Positions 17,250 to 25,849 of a DNA stretch of 64,000 nucleotides are shown here, piece after piece. The position numbers and the translations under genes are program-made. Every line of letters starts with the position of its first letter. Within the stretch, counting starts at the first letter, position 1. Under the pieces are notes generated by a model. The model worked only from the letters and a program-made list of their open reading frames with translations, searched no databases and had not been told where the DNA came from. Source of the stretch: Tetragenococcus sp041859945 (GTDB lineage: Bacteria; Bacillota; Bacilli; Lactobacillales; Enterococcaceae); NCBI GenBank assembly GCA_041859945.1, contig JBFLGC010000006.1:4170-68169 (forward strand), written 5' to 3'.

Positions 17250-17277
17250 GGGACCCTGTTTGACAGGGTCCCTTTTG
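17250..17277. terminator. Terminator downstream of the toxin-like remnant
   Basis: GGACCCTGT-TTG-ACAGGGTCC followed by CTTTT. In type I loci such a hairpin is often shared with an antisense RNA; no antisense promoter was identified with confidence. Confidence 0.7.
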
Positions 17278-17331
17278 CTATCTTTAGTGTAACCGATTCT
17301 TTGAAAAGTTGCAAATTTTTAATGGAACTTC

Positions 17332-17386
17332 ACACTAGTCTGTGCGAGCTAATCAGAAAAATTGGCTCAAAATAAATCTATGGTTG
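17332..17386. repeat. Direct repeat, copy 2
   Basis: Second copy of the 55-bp element at 16862-16916, with about seven substitutions. Its end runs into the nested hairpin at 17376-17455. Confidence 0.75.
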
Positions 17387-17455
17387 TTACTTGGCAAAAC
17401 TAGCAACCATAAATAATTCTATGGTTGTTAAAATGGAAGAGTAACAACCATAGAT
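17376..17455. repeat. Nested inverted repeats after yacL
   Basis: The outer arms are a perfect 16-bp inverted repeat (ATCTATGGTTGTTACT and its complement). The inner arms AACCATA/TATGGTT reuse the same word. The structure lies 13 bases after the yacL stop on the minus strand and may act as its terminator or stabilise the 3' end. Confidence 0.7.
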
Positions 17456-17467
17456 ATTTTTCTTGTT

Positions 17468-18574
17468 TCAATCACTGATCCCGCGGCTAGAATGGGCGGG
17501 CTTGGCAAAGATCATGCGCCCGGCTGCCGTTTGCAAAGCGCTGGTCACGATGACTTGTAGTCGTTCGTTCATGTAGTGTTGCCCATCTTCGACAACGACC
17601 ATGGTGCCGTCGTCTAAATAAGCGACCCCTTGTTGGCGTTCGGTCCCTTCTTTGACCACCAAAACTTCCATCGATTCACCAGGAATGACCACGGGCTTCA
17701 CCGCATTGGCGAGTTCGTTGATGTTAAGGACGGGCACATTTTGAAATTCAGCGACTTTATTGAGGTTATAATCATTAGTGACAACGATCCCATCAAGTAA
17801 CTTGGCTAATTTCAAGAGCTTGCTGTCGACTTCGCTGATATCTTCAAAGTCGCCATCATACATTTCTACGGCGATACCTGTTTCTTTTTGTAAAGAATTT
17901 AGAATATCTAACCCTCGCCGGCCCCGGACACGCTTGAGACTGTCGCCAGAATCAGCAATGTATTGCAGTTCGTAAAGCACAAAGTTCGGGATCAATAAGA
18001 CGCCCTCCAAAAAACCAGTCTTCGCGATATCATAGATCCGCCCATCGATGATCACGCTGGTATCCAAAATTTTGTACTTACGAAAATAATCGTCATTTTT
18101 GCGTTCTAGAATTTGTTGATCCGGCGCTTCAGCTTTTTTATTCTTAGGCAAGAAAATTTTCTTCATTTCGTCCATACGTGACGTTGCCACTTGGAAACCA
18201 AGGTAACCAAAAAGCATCATCAATAAAATCGGCACGACACTATTGACAAAAGGCACCTGCCAATTAAATAAGGGGATCGAGAGGATCGCCCCTAAGATCA
18301 GACCGACGACCATACCGATCGTTCCGAACAAAAGATAGTTCAGGCTGAACTCACTCAATTTCTTTTCGATTTTTTGGATACCAGCTGAAATATACTTCGC
18401 CACTAACAGTGAAAATAAATAAAAAATAATGGCTCCAAGCAAACTGTTAGTCACTGGATTATCTAACCAGCCGTGATCAGTCACGCGCAAAGCTTCCCAA
18501 GCAAGGGGCAATAAAGAGATCCCGATACTGGCACCTGCGATGACCATTAATACTGTAATGACACGTTTTTGCAT
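17468..18574 (-). CDS. yacL: PIN/TRAM-domain membrane protein YacL
   Basis: A 368-residue protein with four N-terminal membrane helices (to about residue 125), a PIN domain with ILDTSVIIDGRIYDIAK and IVVTNDYNLNKVA, and a C-terminal TRAM-like segment (GVAYLDDGTMVVVEDG). The family is a conserved neighbour of radA in Firmicutes; the PIN domain suggests RNase activity, but the role is not settled. The start is the ATG encoding MQKRVI, 7 bases after GGAGG, instead of upstream in-frame starts. It lies 57 bases after radA on the same strand. Confidence 0.9.
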   Translation of the reverse strand: MQKRVITVLMVIAGASIGISLLPLAWEALRVTDHGWLDNPVTNSLLGAIIFYLFSLLVAKYISAGIQKIEKKLSEFSLNYLLFGTIGMVVGLILGAILSIPLFNWQVPFVNSVVPILLMMLFGYLGFQVATSRMDEMKKIFLPKNKKAEAPDQQILERKNDDYFRKYKILDTSVIIDGRIYDIAKTGFLEGVLLIPNFVLYELQYIADSGDSLKRVRGRRGLDILNSLQKETGIAVEMYDGDFEDISEVDSKLLKLAKLLDGIVVTNDYNLNKVAEFQNVPVLNINELANAVKPVVIPGESMEVLVVKEGTERQQGVAYLDDGTMVVVEDGQHYMNERLQVIVTSALQTAAGRMIFAKPAHSSRGISD

Positions 18575-18631
18575 CACTTTTCCTCCCATACTATGATTTT
18601 GGTGCCGAAGTTTAGGCAAGCTTCGGCCCGT

Positions 18632-20002
18632 TTAACGAAATACTCGCTTCAAACTTTCTTCTAAAGTTGCGACTCCGATCACTTCGATCCCTTTTGATGG
18701 CTGCCATGAAGTTAGATTATTCTTTGGTACAAAGACGCGCTTAAAGCCTAACTTTTGCACTTCTTTGATGCGTTCTTCAATGGCGGTGACCCGTCTCACT
18801 TCACCAGTCAAGCCAATTTCACCGATAAAAGCATCCGTTGCCTGCGTGCCTTTTTCTTTATAACTTGAAGCGATACTCATAGCGATCGCCAAATCGATCG
18901 CTGGCTCATTTAGTTTCACGCCACCCGCTGCTTTGAGATAAGCATCTTGGTTTTGTAGCAACAGACCAGCTCTTTTTTCTAAGACTGCCATGATCAAAGA
19001 GACCCGATTAAAATCAAGACCTGTCGTCGTCCTTTTGGCATTGCCAAACATGGTCGGCGTCACCAAGGCTTGGATCTCGACTAAGATCGGCCGCGTGCCT
19101 TCCATGGCCACGACGATTGCTGACCCACTAGCGCCTTCCAAGCGCTCTTCCAAAAAGACCTGCGAAGGATTAGCAACTTCATGCAAGCCATCTTCGTGCA
19201 TTTCAAAGATGCCGATTTCGTTGGTCGACCCAAATCGATTCTTCACCGCTCGTAAGATCCTGAAATTTTGATGTTTTTCTCCTTCAAAATAAAGTACGGT
19301 ATCCACCATATGCTCTAACATTCGGGGACCGGCGATCGATCCTTCTTTGGTGACGTGACCGACAATGAAAATCGCAATGCCGTTACTTTTAGCGATTTTC
19401 AATAATTCAGCCGTAGTTTCACGGACTTGACTGACACTGCCGGCGACACTGGATATATCAGGCTGAGTCATGGTCTGGATCGAATCGATCACCACATAAT
19501 CAGGCGCTAAGGCTTCGATGGCTTGGCGGATATCACTCATGTCGGTCTCAGCATAGAGATAAAATTCTTCATCGGTCACACCCATGCGTTGGGCCCGCAT
19601 CTTGATTTGTTCGGCACTTTCTTCGCCAGAAACATAGAGTACTTTGCCACCTGTATGGGCCAATTGTTGGGAAACTTGTAAGAGCAGCGTCGACTTCCCG
19701 ATACCTGGGTCGCCCCCGAGTAAAACCAAAGAACCCGGTACGACACCGCCACCTAAAACACGATTCAATTCGGCGATACCCGTTTTTATACGCGGTTCTT
19801 TTTTAGGCACAACATCGATCAGTCGCGTCGGCTTCATCTTTTCGCCAGTGATCGTGGTACGCGTCCTACGATCGCTTTTGTCTTCGATTTTTTCTTCCAC
19901 CATCGAATTCCAGCTGCCACAGTTCGGGCATTTACCTAGGTAACGTGGGGAAATATAACCACAGTGTTGACATTCAAATTGGGTTTTTACTTTTTTTGCC
20001 AT
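18632..20002 (-). CDS. radA: DNA repair protein RadA
   Basis: A RecA-like ATPase/helicase of 456 residues acting in branch migration during recombination. In order it shows a zinc finger (CQHCGYISPRYLGKCPNC, residues 10-27), Walker A GGDPGIGKSTLL, the RadA-specific KNRFGSTNEIG motif, and a C-terminal Lon-protease-like domain with KLNEPAIDLAIAMSIASS. Length is typical. It is preceded closely by dut and followed by yacL, the common lactobacillales order. No anomalies seen. Confidence 0.96.
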   Translation of the reverse strand: MAKKVKTQFECQHCGYISPRYLGKCPNCGSWNSMVEEKIEDKSDRRTRTTITGEKMKPTRLIDVVPKKEPRIKTGIAELNRVLGGGVVPGSLVLLGGDPGIGKSTLLLQVSQQLAHTGGKVLYVSGEESAEQIKMRAQRMGVTDEEFYLYAETDMSDIRQAIEALAPDYVVIDSIQTMTQPDISSVAGSVSQVRETTAELLKIAKSNGIAIFIVGHVTKEGSIAGPRMLEHMVDTVLYFEGEKHQNFRILRAVKNRFGSTNEIGIFEMHEDGLHEVANPSQVFLEERLEGASGSAIVVAMEGTRPILVEIQALVTPTMFGNAKRTTTGLDFNRVSLIMAVLEKRAGLLLQNQDAYLKAAGGVKLNEPAIDLAIAMSIASSYKEKGTQATDAFIGEIGLTGEVRRVTAIEERIKEVQKLGFKRVFVPKNNLTSWQPSKGIEVIGVATLEESLKRVFR

Positions 20003-20022
20003 GACTGCCTTCTTCCTTCAGC

Positions 20023-20526
20023 TTATTCATCAGAAGAGCCAAAACCTCCGCTACGGATCTGTTTTGCCTCATCTTGGTCCGCTTTTAAAAACGGCAAGAA
20101 AATACCTTGCCCTATCCGCTCCCCTTTTTTGATGGTCAAATCACGCAGACCAAAATTAGTAAATTGGATAAAAATATGGCCTTCGTTCGCGGCATTATTA
20201 TAATAATCACTATCGATCACACCGATCCCGTTGGTAAGGATTAAAAATCGTTTCAGCGGATTACTGGAGCGATTAGCGATCTGTAAATATTCATCCTCTG
20301 CCATATAGGCTTTGATCCCTGTTGGCACAAGGACTGGCTTGATTTTCTTTGCGATCTGATCCCCATCACTTATGGTACGACTGAGCAGTTGTTTCCAAAT
20401 ACTTGGTACCACCACATCTTCAGCGGCTTCAAAATCATAACCAGCCGCTTGACTCGTAGCACGTTTGGGTAACTGGATGTTTTTGTCCTTGTAAGAAGCG
20501 ACTACTTCAAATCCTCTTTTTTTCAT
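20023..20526 (-). CDS. dut: Deoxyuridine 5'-triphosphate nucleotidohydrolase
   Basis: A trimeric-type dUTPase of 167 residues that hydrolyses dUTP to dUMP, keeping uracil out of DNA. The five motifs are recognisable: AAGYDFEAAE, ANRSSNP, NGIGVIDSDYYNN, KKGERIGQGIF and the C-terminal RSGGFGSS. The start is the ATG encoding MKKRGFEVV, with GGAGG 6 bases upstream; an upstream in-frame start lacks a ribosome site. It lies 20 bases before radA and is probably co-transcribed. Confidence 0.92.
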   Translation of the reverse strand: MKKRGFEVVASYKDKNIQLPKRATSQAAGYDFEAAEDVVVPSIWKQLLSRTISDGDQIAKKIKPVLVPTGIKAYMAEDEYLQIANRSSNPLKRFLILTNGIGVIDSDYYNNAANEGHIFIQFTNFGLRDLTIKKGERIGQGIFLPFLKADQDEAKQIRSGGFGSSDE

Positions 20527-20660
20527 GAAAATCCTCCTACTATCGATGGCTAGAAAAATCATTTCTAACCCACTCGCTAACTTCTTAGTCTCTATTGTAC
20601 CAGATATTTCTTTTTTCTGTGGGAATTTTCATTTATTCATGGGTAAAATTTGAAAACATC

Positions 20661-20685
20661 TTTACCTAGGTGTTCCTTAGGTAAA
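20661..20685. repeat. CCTAGG-type hairpin after ddl
   Basis: TTTACCTAGG-TGTT-CCTTAGGTAAA forms a near-perfect hairpin between ddl and dut. Similar CCTAGG paired elements occur at 3827-3850, 34522-34556 and 37790-37832. There is no good T tract, so termination is uncertain. Confidence 0.55.
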
Positions 20686-20706
20686 ACCGAGGCATTTACT
20701 AGGTAA

Positions 20707-21717
20707 TCATCTAGCCTCGTATTTCTCCAGTGACAAGGTCACTATTTTTTCACATAAGGCACCATAAGACAAGCCCTCTGCCGCAGCTTCTTGAGGCACT
20801 AAGCTCGTCGGTGTCATGCCTGGTAAGGAGTTGACTTCGATGGCATAAACTGTGCCTGCTTTCGTCAACAAAAAGTCACTCCGAGAATAAACCTCAAGCC
20901 CTAAATCGTGATGGATTTTAAGCGCTAGTGTTTGCAATGTATCCCGCCATCTTGCCGCGATTGGTGCCGGTGTGATCTCTTCAGTCGCACCTACCTGATA
21001 TTTGTTGGCATAATCGTAAAAACCTTTTTTCGGTCGGATCTCAATAACGGGCAGGGCCTTTTCGTCTAAAACCCCGACGGAAAACTCCCGGCCTACGATT
21101 TTTTCTTCAACTAAAACGGCCCCTTTACGGGAATAACTAGCCGCCACTGCCACGGCCTTTTTTAATTCGCCTCTAGTGTCGACCAAAGTCACGCCGATAC
21201 TTGAACCATTATCGAGTGGTTTGACAACAGCCGGAAGCGGGATTTCGGAAAGATCGTCTTGAGCATGAACGATTTGCCAGTCGGCGGTTTGGATGCCATG
21301 GAAGAAAAAAAGTTCCTTAGATAGTTGTTTATTCATCGCCAAAGCACTAGCCGTACTTCCTGAACCTGTATAACGGATCCCAAAAATATCAAACAAAGCC
21401 GCTAATTTACCATTTTCACCGATCCCACCATGGAGACCTAAAAAAACTAAATCGGCCGATTGACAAATCGGAATCACATTGGCTCCGATTTCGGGACCTT
21501 TTTGTTTAGTAAAGGTCGTTTTGATCTGCGCTTCATAGGTTTGCCCCGCTTGCTTTCCATAGACTTCATCAAAAGTCGGCTCTGAAAAACCAGCCGACAG
21601 ATCCATCAAGATCACTTGATGCCCATTGGCCCGTAAAGCTGCCGCGATTTTACTTCCTGATGACATCGACACATCATGTTCATCACTTTGACCGCCTGCA
21701 AGTACAACTATTTTCAT
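20707..21717 (-). CDS. ddl: D-alanine--D-alanine ligase
   Basis: An ATP-grasp enzyme of 336 residues making D-Ala-D-Ala for peptidoglycan. It shows the N-terminal VVLAGGQSDEHDVS, GLHGGIGENGK, the glycine loop KPLDNGSSIGV and the C-terminal EVNSLPGMTPTSL. The omega-loop FYDYANKY has the Tyr of D-Ala-D-Ala ligases, unlike the VanA/B type, so it should not confer vancomycin resistance. The start is the ATG encoding MKIVVLAGG, with GGGGAAG upstream. A CCTAGG hairpin follows the gene. Confidence 0.95.
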   Translation of the reverse strand: MKIVVLAGGQSDEHDVSMSSGSKIAAALRANGHQVILMDLSAGFSEPTFDEVYGKQAGQTYEAQIKTTFTKQKGPEIGANVIPICQSADLVFLGLHGGIGENGKLAALFDIFGIRYTGSGSTASALAMNKQLSKELFFFHGIQTADWQIVHAQDDLSEIPLPAVVKPLDNGSSIGVTLVDTRGELKKAVAVAASYSRKGAVLVEEKIVGREFSVGVLDEKALPVIEIRPKKGFYDYANKYQVGATEEITPAPIAARWRDTLQTLALKIHHDLGLEVYSRSDFLLTKAGTVYAIEVNSLPGMTPTSLVPQEAAAEGLSYGALCEKIVTLSLEKYEAR

Positions 21718-21859
21718 TGTTTCTTCCCCACGTCTCATTAAATTTGTTAGTCTTATTATGCGCAAGGTAAGTGATTATGACAAGTGTTTTATTGGAAATT
21801 GAAACAAGAATTAAGAAATCAAAAATTTTTCACACTTTTTAAGAAAAATGCTGATTCTT

Positions 21860-21926
21860 TAACTCACAGCTAACTCACTTAAAATCCGAATTTATCCTGT
21901 CCTTTTTCAAAAACTAGGCGTACAAT
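21860..21926 (+). promoter_or_regulatory. Promoter region with direct repeats before the small peptide/ABC unit
   Basis: TACAAT at 21921-21926 is a plausible -10; the -35 is weak. Upstream, TAACTCAC occurs twice (21860-21867 and 21871-21878), 11 bases start to start, about one helical turn. Such direct repeats often bind response regulators or activators. No regulator gene is adjacent. Confidence 0.4.
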
Positions 21927-21955
21927 AAAACTTAACTAAGAAAGGAGTGGTAACT

Positions 21956-22024
21956 ATGGACAATGCTAAGCTACGTTCTCAATTGTCTGTAATAGACAAA
22001 AAAAGAGGGGGATCAGTCGCTTAA
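21956..22024 (+). CDS. 22-codon peptide ORF before an ABC exporter
   Basis: MDNAKLRSQLSVIDKKRGGSVA is preceded by a strong Shine-Dalgarno (AAAGGAG, 8 bases) and ends about 20 bases before the ABC exporter reading frame. It is hydrophilic and lacks a membrane segment. A GG pair near the end recalls double-glycine leaders, but only three residues follow. If the seven-base A run at 21998-22004 were one base shorter, the tail would become EGDQSLNTTL. It could be a leader peptide, a small signal, or a remnant. I do not recognise a family. Confidence 0.4.
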   Translation: MDNAKLRSQLSVIDKKRGGSVA

Positions 22025-22052
22025 CACCACACTATAGAAAAGAGTGATGTTA

Positions 22053-23638
22053 ATGGATTTGAAAACTTATTTATTCCGTTGTAAGAAGGAAAATATTCAA
22101 ACGCTATTTTGGTTAGTTCTTGGTTCGCTATGTGTAACGGCCCATGGTCTGTGTAATGCCAACGCGATGACACAATTAGTAGCAGGAAATCTCATATTAT
22201 TTGCCAAATGGATCATCTTTATGGTGGCGACAGATCTCATTTGGTCCTTACAATTACGCAATGTGGCTATTTACACCGAACGCTCGATGCAGGTCATGGA
22301 AAAGATATCACTGAAAGAATGGCTCACACTAGTTATGACAGCTACCACCAAGAAACAAACGCGACATATAGTTCATGGTTGACCAACGATATCACTAGTA
22401 TCAACGAGTTGGGCTACGATGTCCTTGCCACGGTGATCCAACAATTTTTCAACTTGGTTTTTAGTATCCTCGTTTTATTTAAGTATCATTTTTCCTTACT
22501 GTTCACTGTCGCCTTCTTCATGATCTGGATGTTGCTTGTTCCACGATTGTTCACAAAAAAACTGAATGAACGCTCGGTAAAAGTAACTAAGAAAAATGAA
22601 AAGCTGATGCAGGCAATCACGGATGTCCTCGAAGGCTTTGACACCTTATTCATGTTAAACAAACGTCAAAAAATCGTGACTAAAACTGAAATGGCCTCAC
22701 AAAATTTAATGGAATCAAAAGTTAGCTATGCACAAACGATGGGAAATATGTCGGCCACAATCAATTTAGTTAGCTTGCTTAGTCAATTAGCTATTTTAGC
22801 CCATGCCGGTCTCTTGTTTGCAGCTAAATTAGTCCCGATCGGCGCCGTCAGTACCGCTTCTTATTTTGCCAGTAATGTTTTCTCAAGTTTAACAGGCTTA
22901 ACTTTAAACTTAGCCGAGATGAAAACCGTCCAACCGATTTTTGACAAATTTAAGGAGTTAGCTGTTACTAACAAAGAAGCCGATCAATTACAACCTTTCA
23001 CAACCAGCTTAACAGTAGAAAAGCTCGCTTTTGCCTATCCGGATCGTTCTGAATTGTTCAAAAATAAATCCTTTCAGTTAAAAAAAGGTAAAAAATACGC
23101 TTTGGTAGGTCCTTCTGGCGTAGGAAAATCAACTTTACTCAATATTTTAGCTGGAAAAATCGATCACTATGCTGGAAGTATTCAACTTGACGGTCGTGAC
23201 TATCACACGATTTCAGCAGATACACTTCATGAAGAAATTTTCTTGATCGATCAGGCGCCTTATATTTTTAATGAATCTTTGCTTGAAAATATTACTTTGG
23301 GGCAGCCCATTTCCGAGGAGAGGTTGACCCAAATCATTCAACAAGCTGGCTTGAACGACTGGCTCACAAGCCTACCAGCAGGCATTCACACCGTACTTCG
23401 TCACCAAGGAACGGATATTTCTGGTGGCCAAAAACAGCGCATCGTCTATGCCAGAGGACTAGTTGCTGGCCGCAAGTTCATCTTGATGGACGAAGGAACA
23501 GCTTCCCTAGATCAAGATTCTGCACAATTTTTAGAAAATGCACTCGCTTGCGACCCTGACCTGACCTTACTCATGGCCACTCACCACCTGCCCCCAGAAA
23601 TCAAGGCCAAAATGGACGCGATTTTTATTTTAGTGTAA
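22053..23638 (+). pseudogene. ABC exporter (permease-ATPase) with a frameshift
   Basis: The first frame (start near 22053, MDLKTYLFR) carries the first helices and reads to YTERSMQVMEK. The second frame resumes with DITERMAHTSYDSYHQET and runs to 23638. One extra A in the four-base run at 22300-22303 restores a single protein of about 528 residues. The ATPase has Walker A GPSGVGKSTLL, signature ISGGQKQR and Walker B FILMDEGTASLD. It is clearly related to the exporter at 43491-45059 (shared GAVSTAS and NVFSSLT stretches). Only accessory genes here carry such breaks, which argues for real inactivation. Confidence 0.82.
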
Positions 23639-23677
23639 AAGCAAAATTTTCATAAAAGGCAAGAAAAAAGGAACACC

Positions 23678-24089
23678 ATGCGAATTTTCTTAGAAGGTCA
23701 GCAAACAGCTTTATTAGCAACTGTGATAAGCCTAATTATGCATTCGAACACAGATTTTTGGAATTTAAAGGGATCGGGCCAAAGATCGGAGCGATGATTT
23801 TAAGAGCCATTATCACATTGCAGTTGAATCCAACATTACGAGGCATAGATGAGGTACTCTTGCCAGTCGATGTCCATGATACACGGATCTTGATGCGGAC
23901 CGGATGTTTACTCACTTTAAAATGGCGAAAAAAACTATACAAAATTTATCATTTATCGAAATCGCCCAAAATATCATCAAAGATGCTTGTATTCGGAAAA
24001 AATTAGACTGGGTCATCGTCGACAAGTTCCTGTGGCTCACCGGTTCATTAGGTCGTGTAGACGAATTGGCTCTACGGATGAGATCCTGA
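23678..24089 (+). pseudogene. Decayed HhH-type (endonuclease III/glycosylase-like) gene
   Basis: Pieces in different frames line up into one product: YAFEHRFLEFKGIGPKIGAMI, with a helix-hairpin-helix (FKGIGPKIG), then PVDVHDTRILMRTGC, then after a frame change near 23915-23935 IEIAQNIIKDACIRKKLD and FLWLTGSLG. This recalls HhH-GPD DNA glycosylase-like proteins. There are at least two frame breaks and no complete reading frame. The family call is tentative, the pseudogene status firmer. Confidence 0.55.
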
Positions 24090-24257
24090 GCTCTTTTTCG
24101 TGTAAGTTTAAACAGAAATCATCATGACCAACTGTGGCAAACGATTATTGCTCCAACTGATGAACACTCTCTTATGATTCAATCTTGATATCCTCGTCCT
24201 TCGCTATGTCTCAAAGATTGTACAAAAAAGGGACGATCGATCATTATAAAATAAAAA

Positions 24258-24296
24258 ATCCGACATCTTTGATTTTTGAGGATGTCGATTTTTGAT
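24258..24296 (+). terminator. Hairpin terminator after the HhH remnant
   Basis: CGACATC pairs with GATGTCG around a 13-base loop and is followed by ATTTTTGATT. Confidence 0.55.
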
Positions 24297-24300
24297 TAAG

Positions 24301-24384
24301 AATACTGTGCGATTTTTCAGCTTTACTTCGTGATTTATCTGTTTTACTCCGCGTTTTTCTCGTTCTACTCCGCGATTTCTTCGT
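24301..24384. repeat. Four tandem 21-bp repeats
   Basis: Four imperfect units of 21 bp (24301, 24322, 24343, 24364) share the core ACTCCGCGATTTTTC. Read on the minus strand they would encode a K/S/R-rich heptad-like repeat (TKKSRS…, TRKTRS…, TDKSRS…), but that frame has no start codon. They precede the Nudix gene terminus. Confidence 0.75.
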
Positions 24385-24426
24385 CGTTATCTTTCAACGA
24401 ATAATACTGTGTAAGAGCATTTCTGC

Positions 24427-24849
24427 TTACCTCATTACGATTTTTAAAATTTGCAGATCTAGTTCATCAACATTCATCTGATCTAACTCGTCCCAAGCAC
24501 AAAAAGCGATTTTATCCATTTCATCTTGATCCTCTTTCACAAATGGGATTGGTGCTGCGATCGTTCCTAAAAAAACAGCTCTAAAGCGCGTGGTTTTATC
24601 TTGAATTTTTGCGATCTTGACTAACTTCAAATCAGTCAAAGTTTGGTGTGTCTCTTCTAAGAACTCTCGCTGAGCGGTCTCAAAAATAGTTTCTTGAGGC
24701 TCCCTTTTACCAGCAGGGACCTCCCATTGTTTAGGCCAATTGTTGTAACCCACTAAAAATTTCCCCGCAAATAAACAATTGATACAGGCGCTAGTCAAGT
24801 TCTCCTCTAAAACATTCGCTGGAGCTGTGATCTTCAATAATTTAGTCAT
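24427..24849 (-). CDS. Nudix hydrolase
   Basis: A 140-residue Nudix-fold hydrolase. The Nudix box reads GKREPQETIFETAQREFLEE (about residues 47-66), matching GX5EX7REUXEE; the next residue is T, followed by H. Pyrophosphohydrolases of this type cleave nucleoside diphosphates linked to another group; the substrate here is unknown. A stand-alone gene transcribed toward the tandem repeats. GGAGAT precedes the ATG. Confidence 0.85.
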   Translation of the reverse strand: MTKLLKITAPANVLEENLTSACINCLFAGKFLVGYNNWPKQWEVPAGKREPQETIFETAQREFLEETHQTLTDLKLVKIAKIQDKTTRFRAVFLGTIAAPIPFVKEDQDEMDKIAFCAWDELDQMNVDELDLQILKIVMR

Positions 24850-24970
24850 GGTATCTCCTTATTCATAGATATTTCTAAAATACGCTGAAATTTTCCACTA
24901 ATTACTAGACATGTGTGTGCCGTATCTTAGCTCTATTTCTAAAATAATTCTCAAAATTTTCCAATAATAC

Positions 24971-24999
24971 ATGAAAAATCGCTCGTTTCCTAGTACAAT
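24971..24999 (+). promoter_or_regulatory. Putative proBA promoter
   Basis: TACAAT at 24994-24999 with a weak ATGAAA -35 at 24971-24976 (17 bases), about 32 bases before proB. No proline T-box was found in the leader. Confidence 0.4.
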
Positions 25000-25030
25000 A
25001 GACCAAACGCTAATAGAAAAAGGTGACAGT

Positions 25031-25849
25031 ATGCGAGAAAGTATGGCAAAAGTGAAGCGGTTGGTGGTCAAGATCGGGACGAGTTCTTTGATCTATCCCA
25101 ATGGCAAGGTCAATTTGGCCGGAATCGATGAGTTGGCTTATGTGTTGACAGACTTGCACAATCGCGGGTTAGAAGTGATTTTGGTCACATCAGGAGCGAT
25201 CGGAGTCGGCTTGAACAAATTACAATTATTGGAACGGCCCCAAGCGATCCCAGAACAACAAGCGGTAGCGGCTGTCGGGCAAACGGAATTGATGACGATC
25301 TATACCCAACGCTTTGAAGCCTACAGCCAAAAAACGGCGCAAGTCTTACTGACGCGCGACATTGTGGAATTTCCAAAAAGTCGGAACAATGTGGTCAATA
25401 CCTTGGATCAGTTGCTAGCCATGGATATCCTCCCGATCATCAACGAAAATGACACCGTGGCCGTCGATGAGTTGGACCATTTAACCAAATTTGGTGATAA
25501 TGACCAACTGTCGGCTATCGTGACCGAGCTGGTCGCCGCCGATCTTTTGATCATGTTATCCGATATCAATGGCTTTTATTCTGACGATCCGAGCAAAAAC
25601 AGTCAAGCAATCCTTTATTCACACGTCAGTAAGATCACAGATGAATTGCTGAAAGAGGCTGGTGGCACAAGTTCTGCTTTTGGCACGGGTGGGATGCGCA
25701 GTAAACTGAAAGCCGCCCAACGTGTGTTAGATGCCTCGAGCAAAATGGTGCTGGCCAACGGCAAACGCCCGAAGATCATTTTTGACATTTTAGCAGGTAA
25801 AGAAATCGGGACCCTTTTTGAAGAAATGGAGGAAAACGACAATGACTGA
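25031..25849 (+). CDS. proB: Glutamate 5-kinase
   Basis: Phosphorylates glutamate in the first step of proline synthesis. The 272-residue protein is the short Gram-positive form consisting of the amino-acid-kinase domain without the PUA domain of the E. coli enzyme. Motifs are RLVVKIGTSSL, LVTSGAIGVGL, NENDTVAVDEL and GTGGMRSKLKAA. The start is the ATG encoding MRESMAKVKR, after AAAGGTG; the longer reading frame would begin inside the promoter. It overlaps proA by 8 bases. Confidence 0.95.
   Translation: MRESMAKVKRLVVKIGTSSLIYPNGKVNLAGIDELAYVLTDLHNRGLEVILVTSGAIGVGLNKLQLLERPQAIPEQQAVAAVGQTELMTIYTQRFEAYSQKTAQVLLTRDIVEFPKSRNNVVNTLDQLLAMDILPIINENDTVAVDELDHLTKFGDNDQLSAIVTELVAADLLIMLSDINGFYSDDPSKNSQAILYSHVSKITDELLKEAGGTSSAFGTGGMRSKLKAAQRVLDASSKMVLANGKRPKIIFDILAGKEIGTLFEEMEENDND

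Noticed and set aside
21001..21060. VanA-type D-Ala-D-Lac ligase
   Set aside because: The omega-loop has the Tyr of D-Ala-D-Ala ligases (FYDYANKY) and no vanHAX-like neighbours exist.
22208..22400. Separate ABC gene starting at 22208
   Set aside because: Its first about 30 residues are an out-of-frame translation of the true permease N-terminus; joining at the A run gives one coherent exporter.
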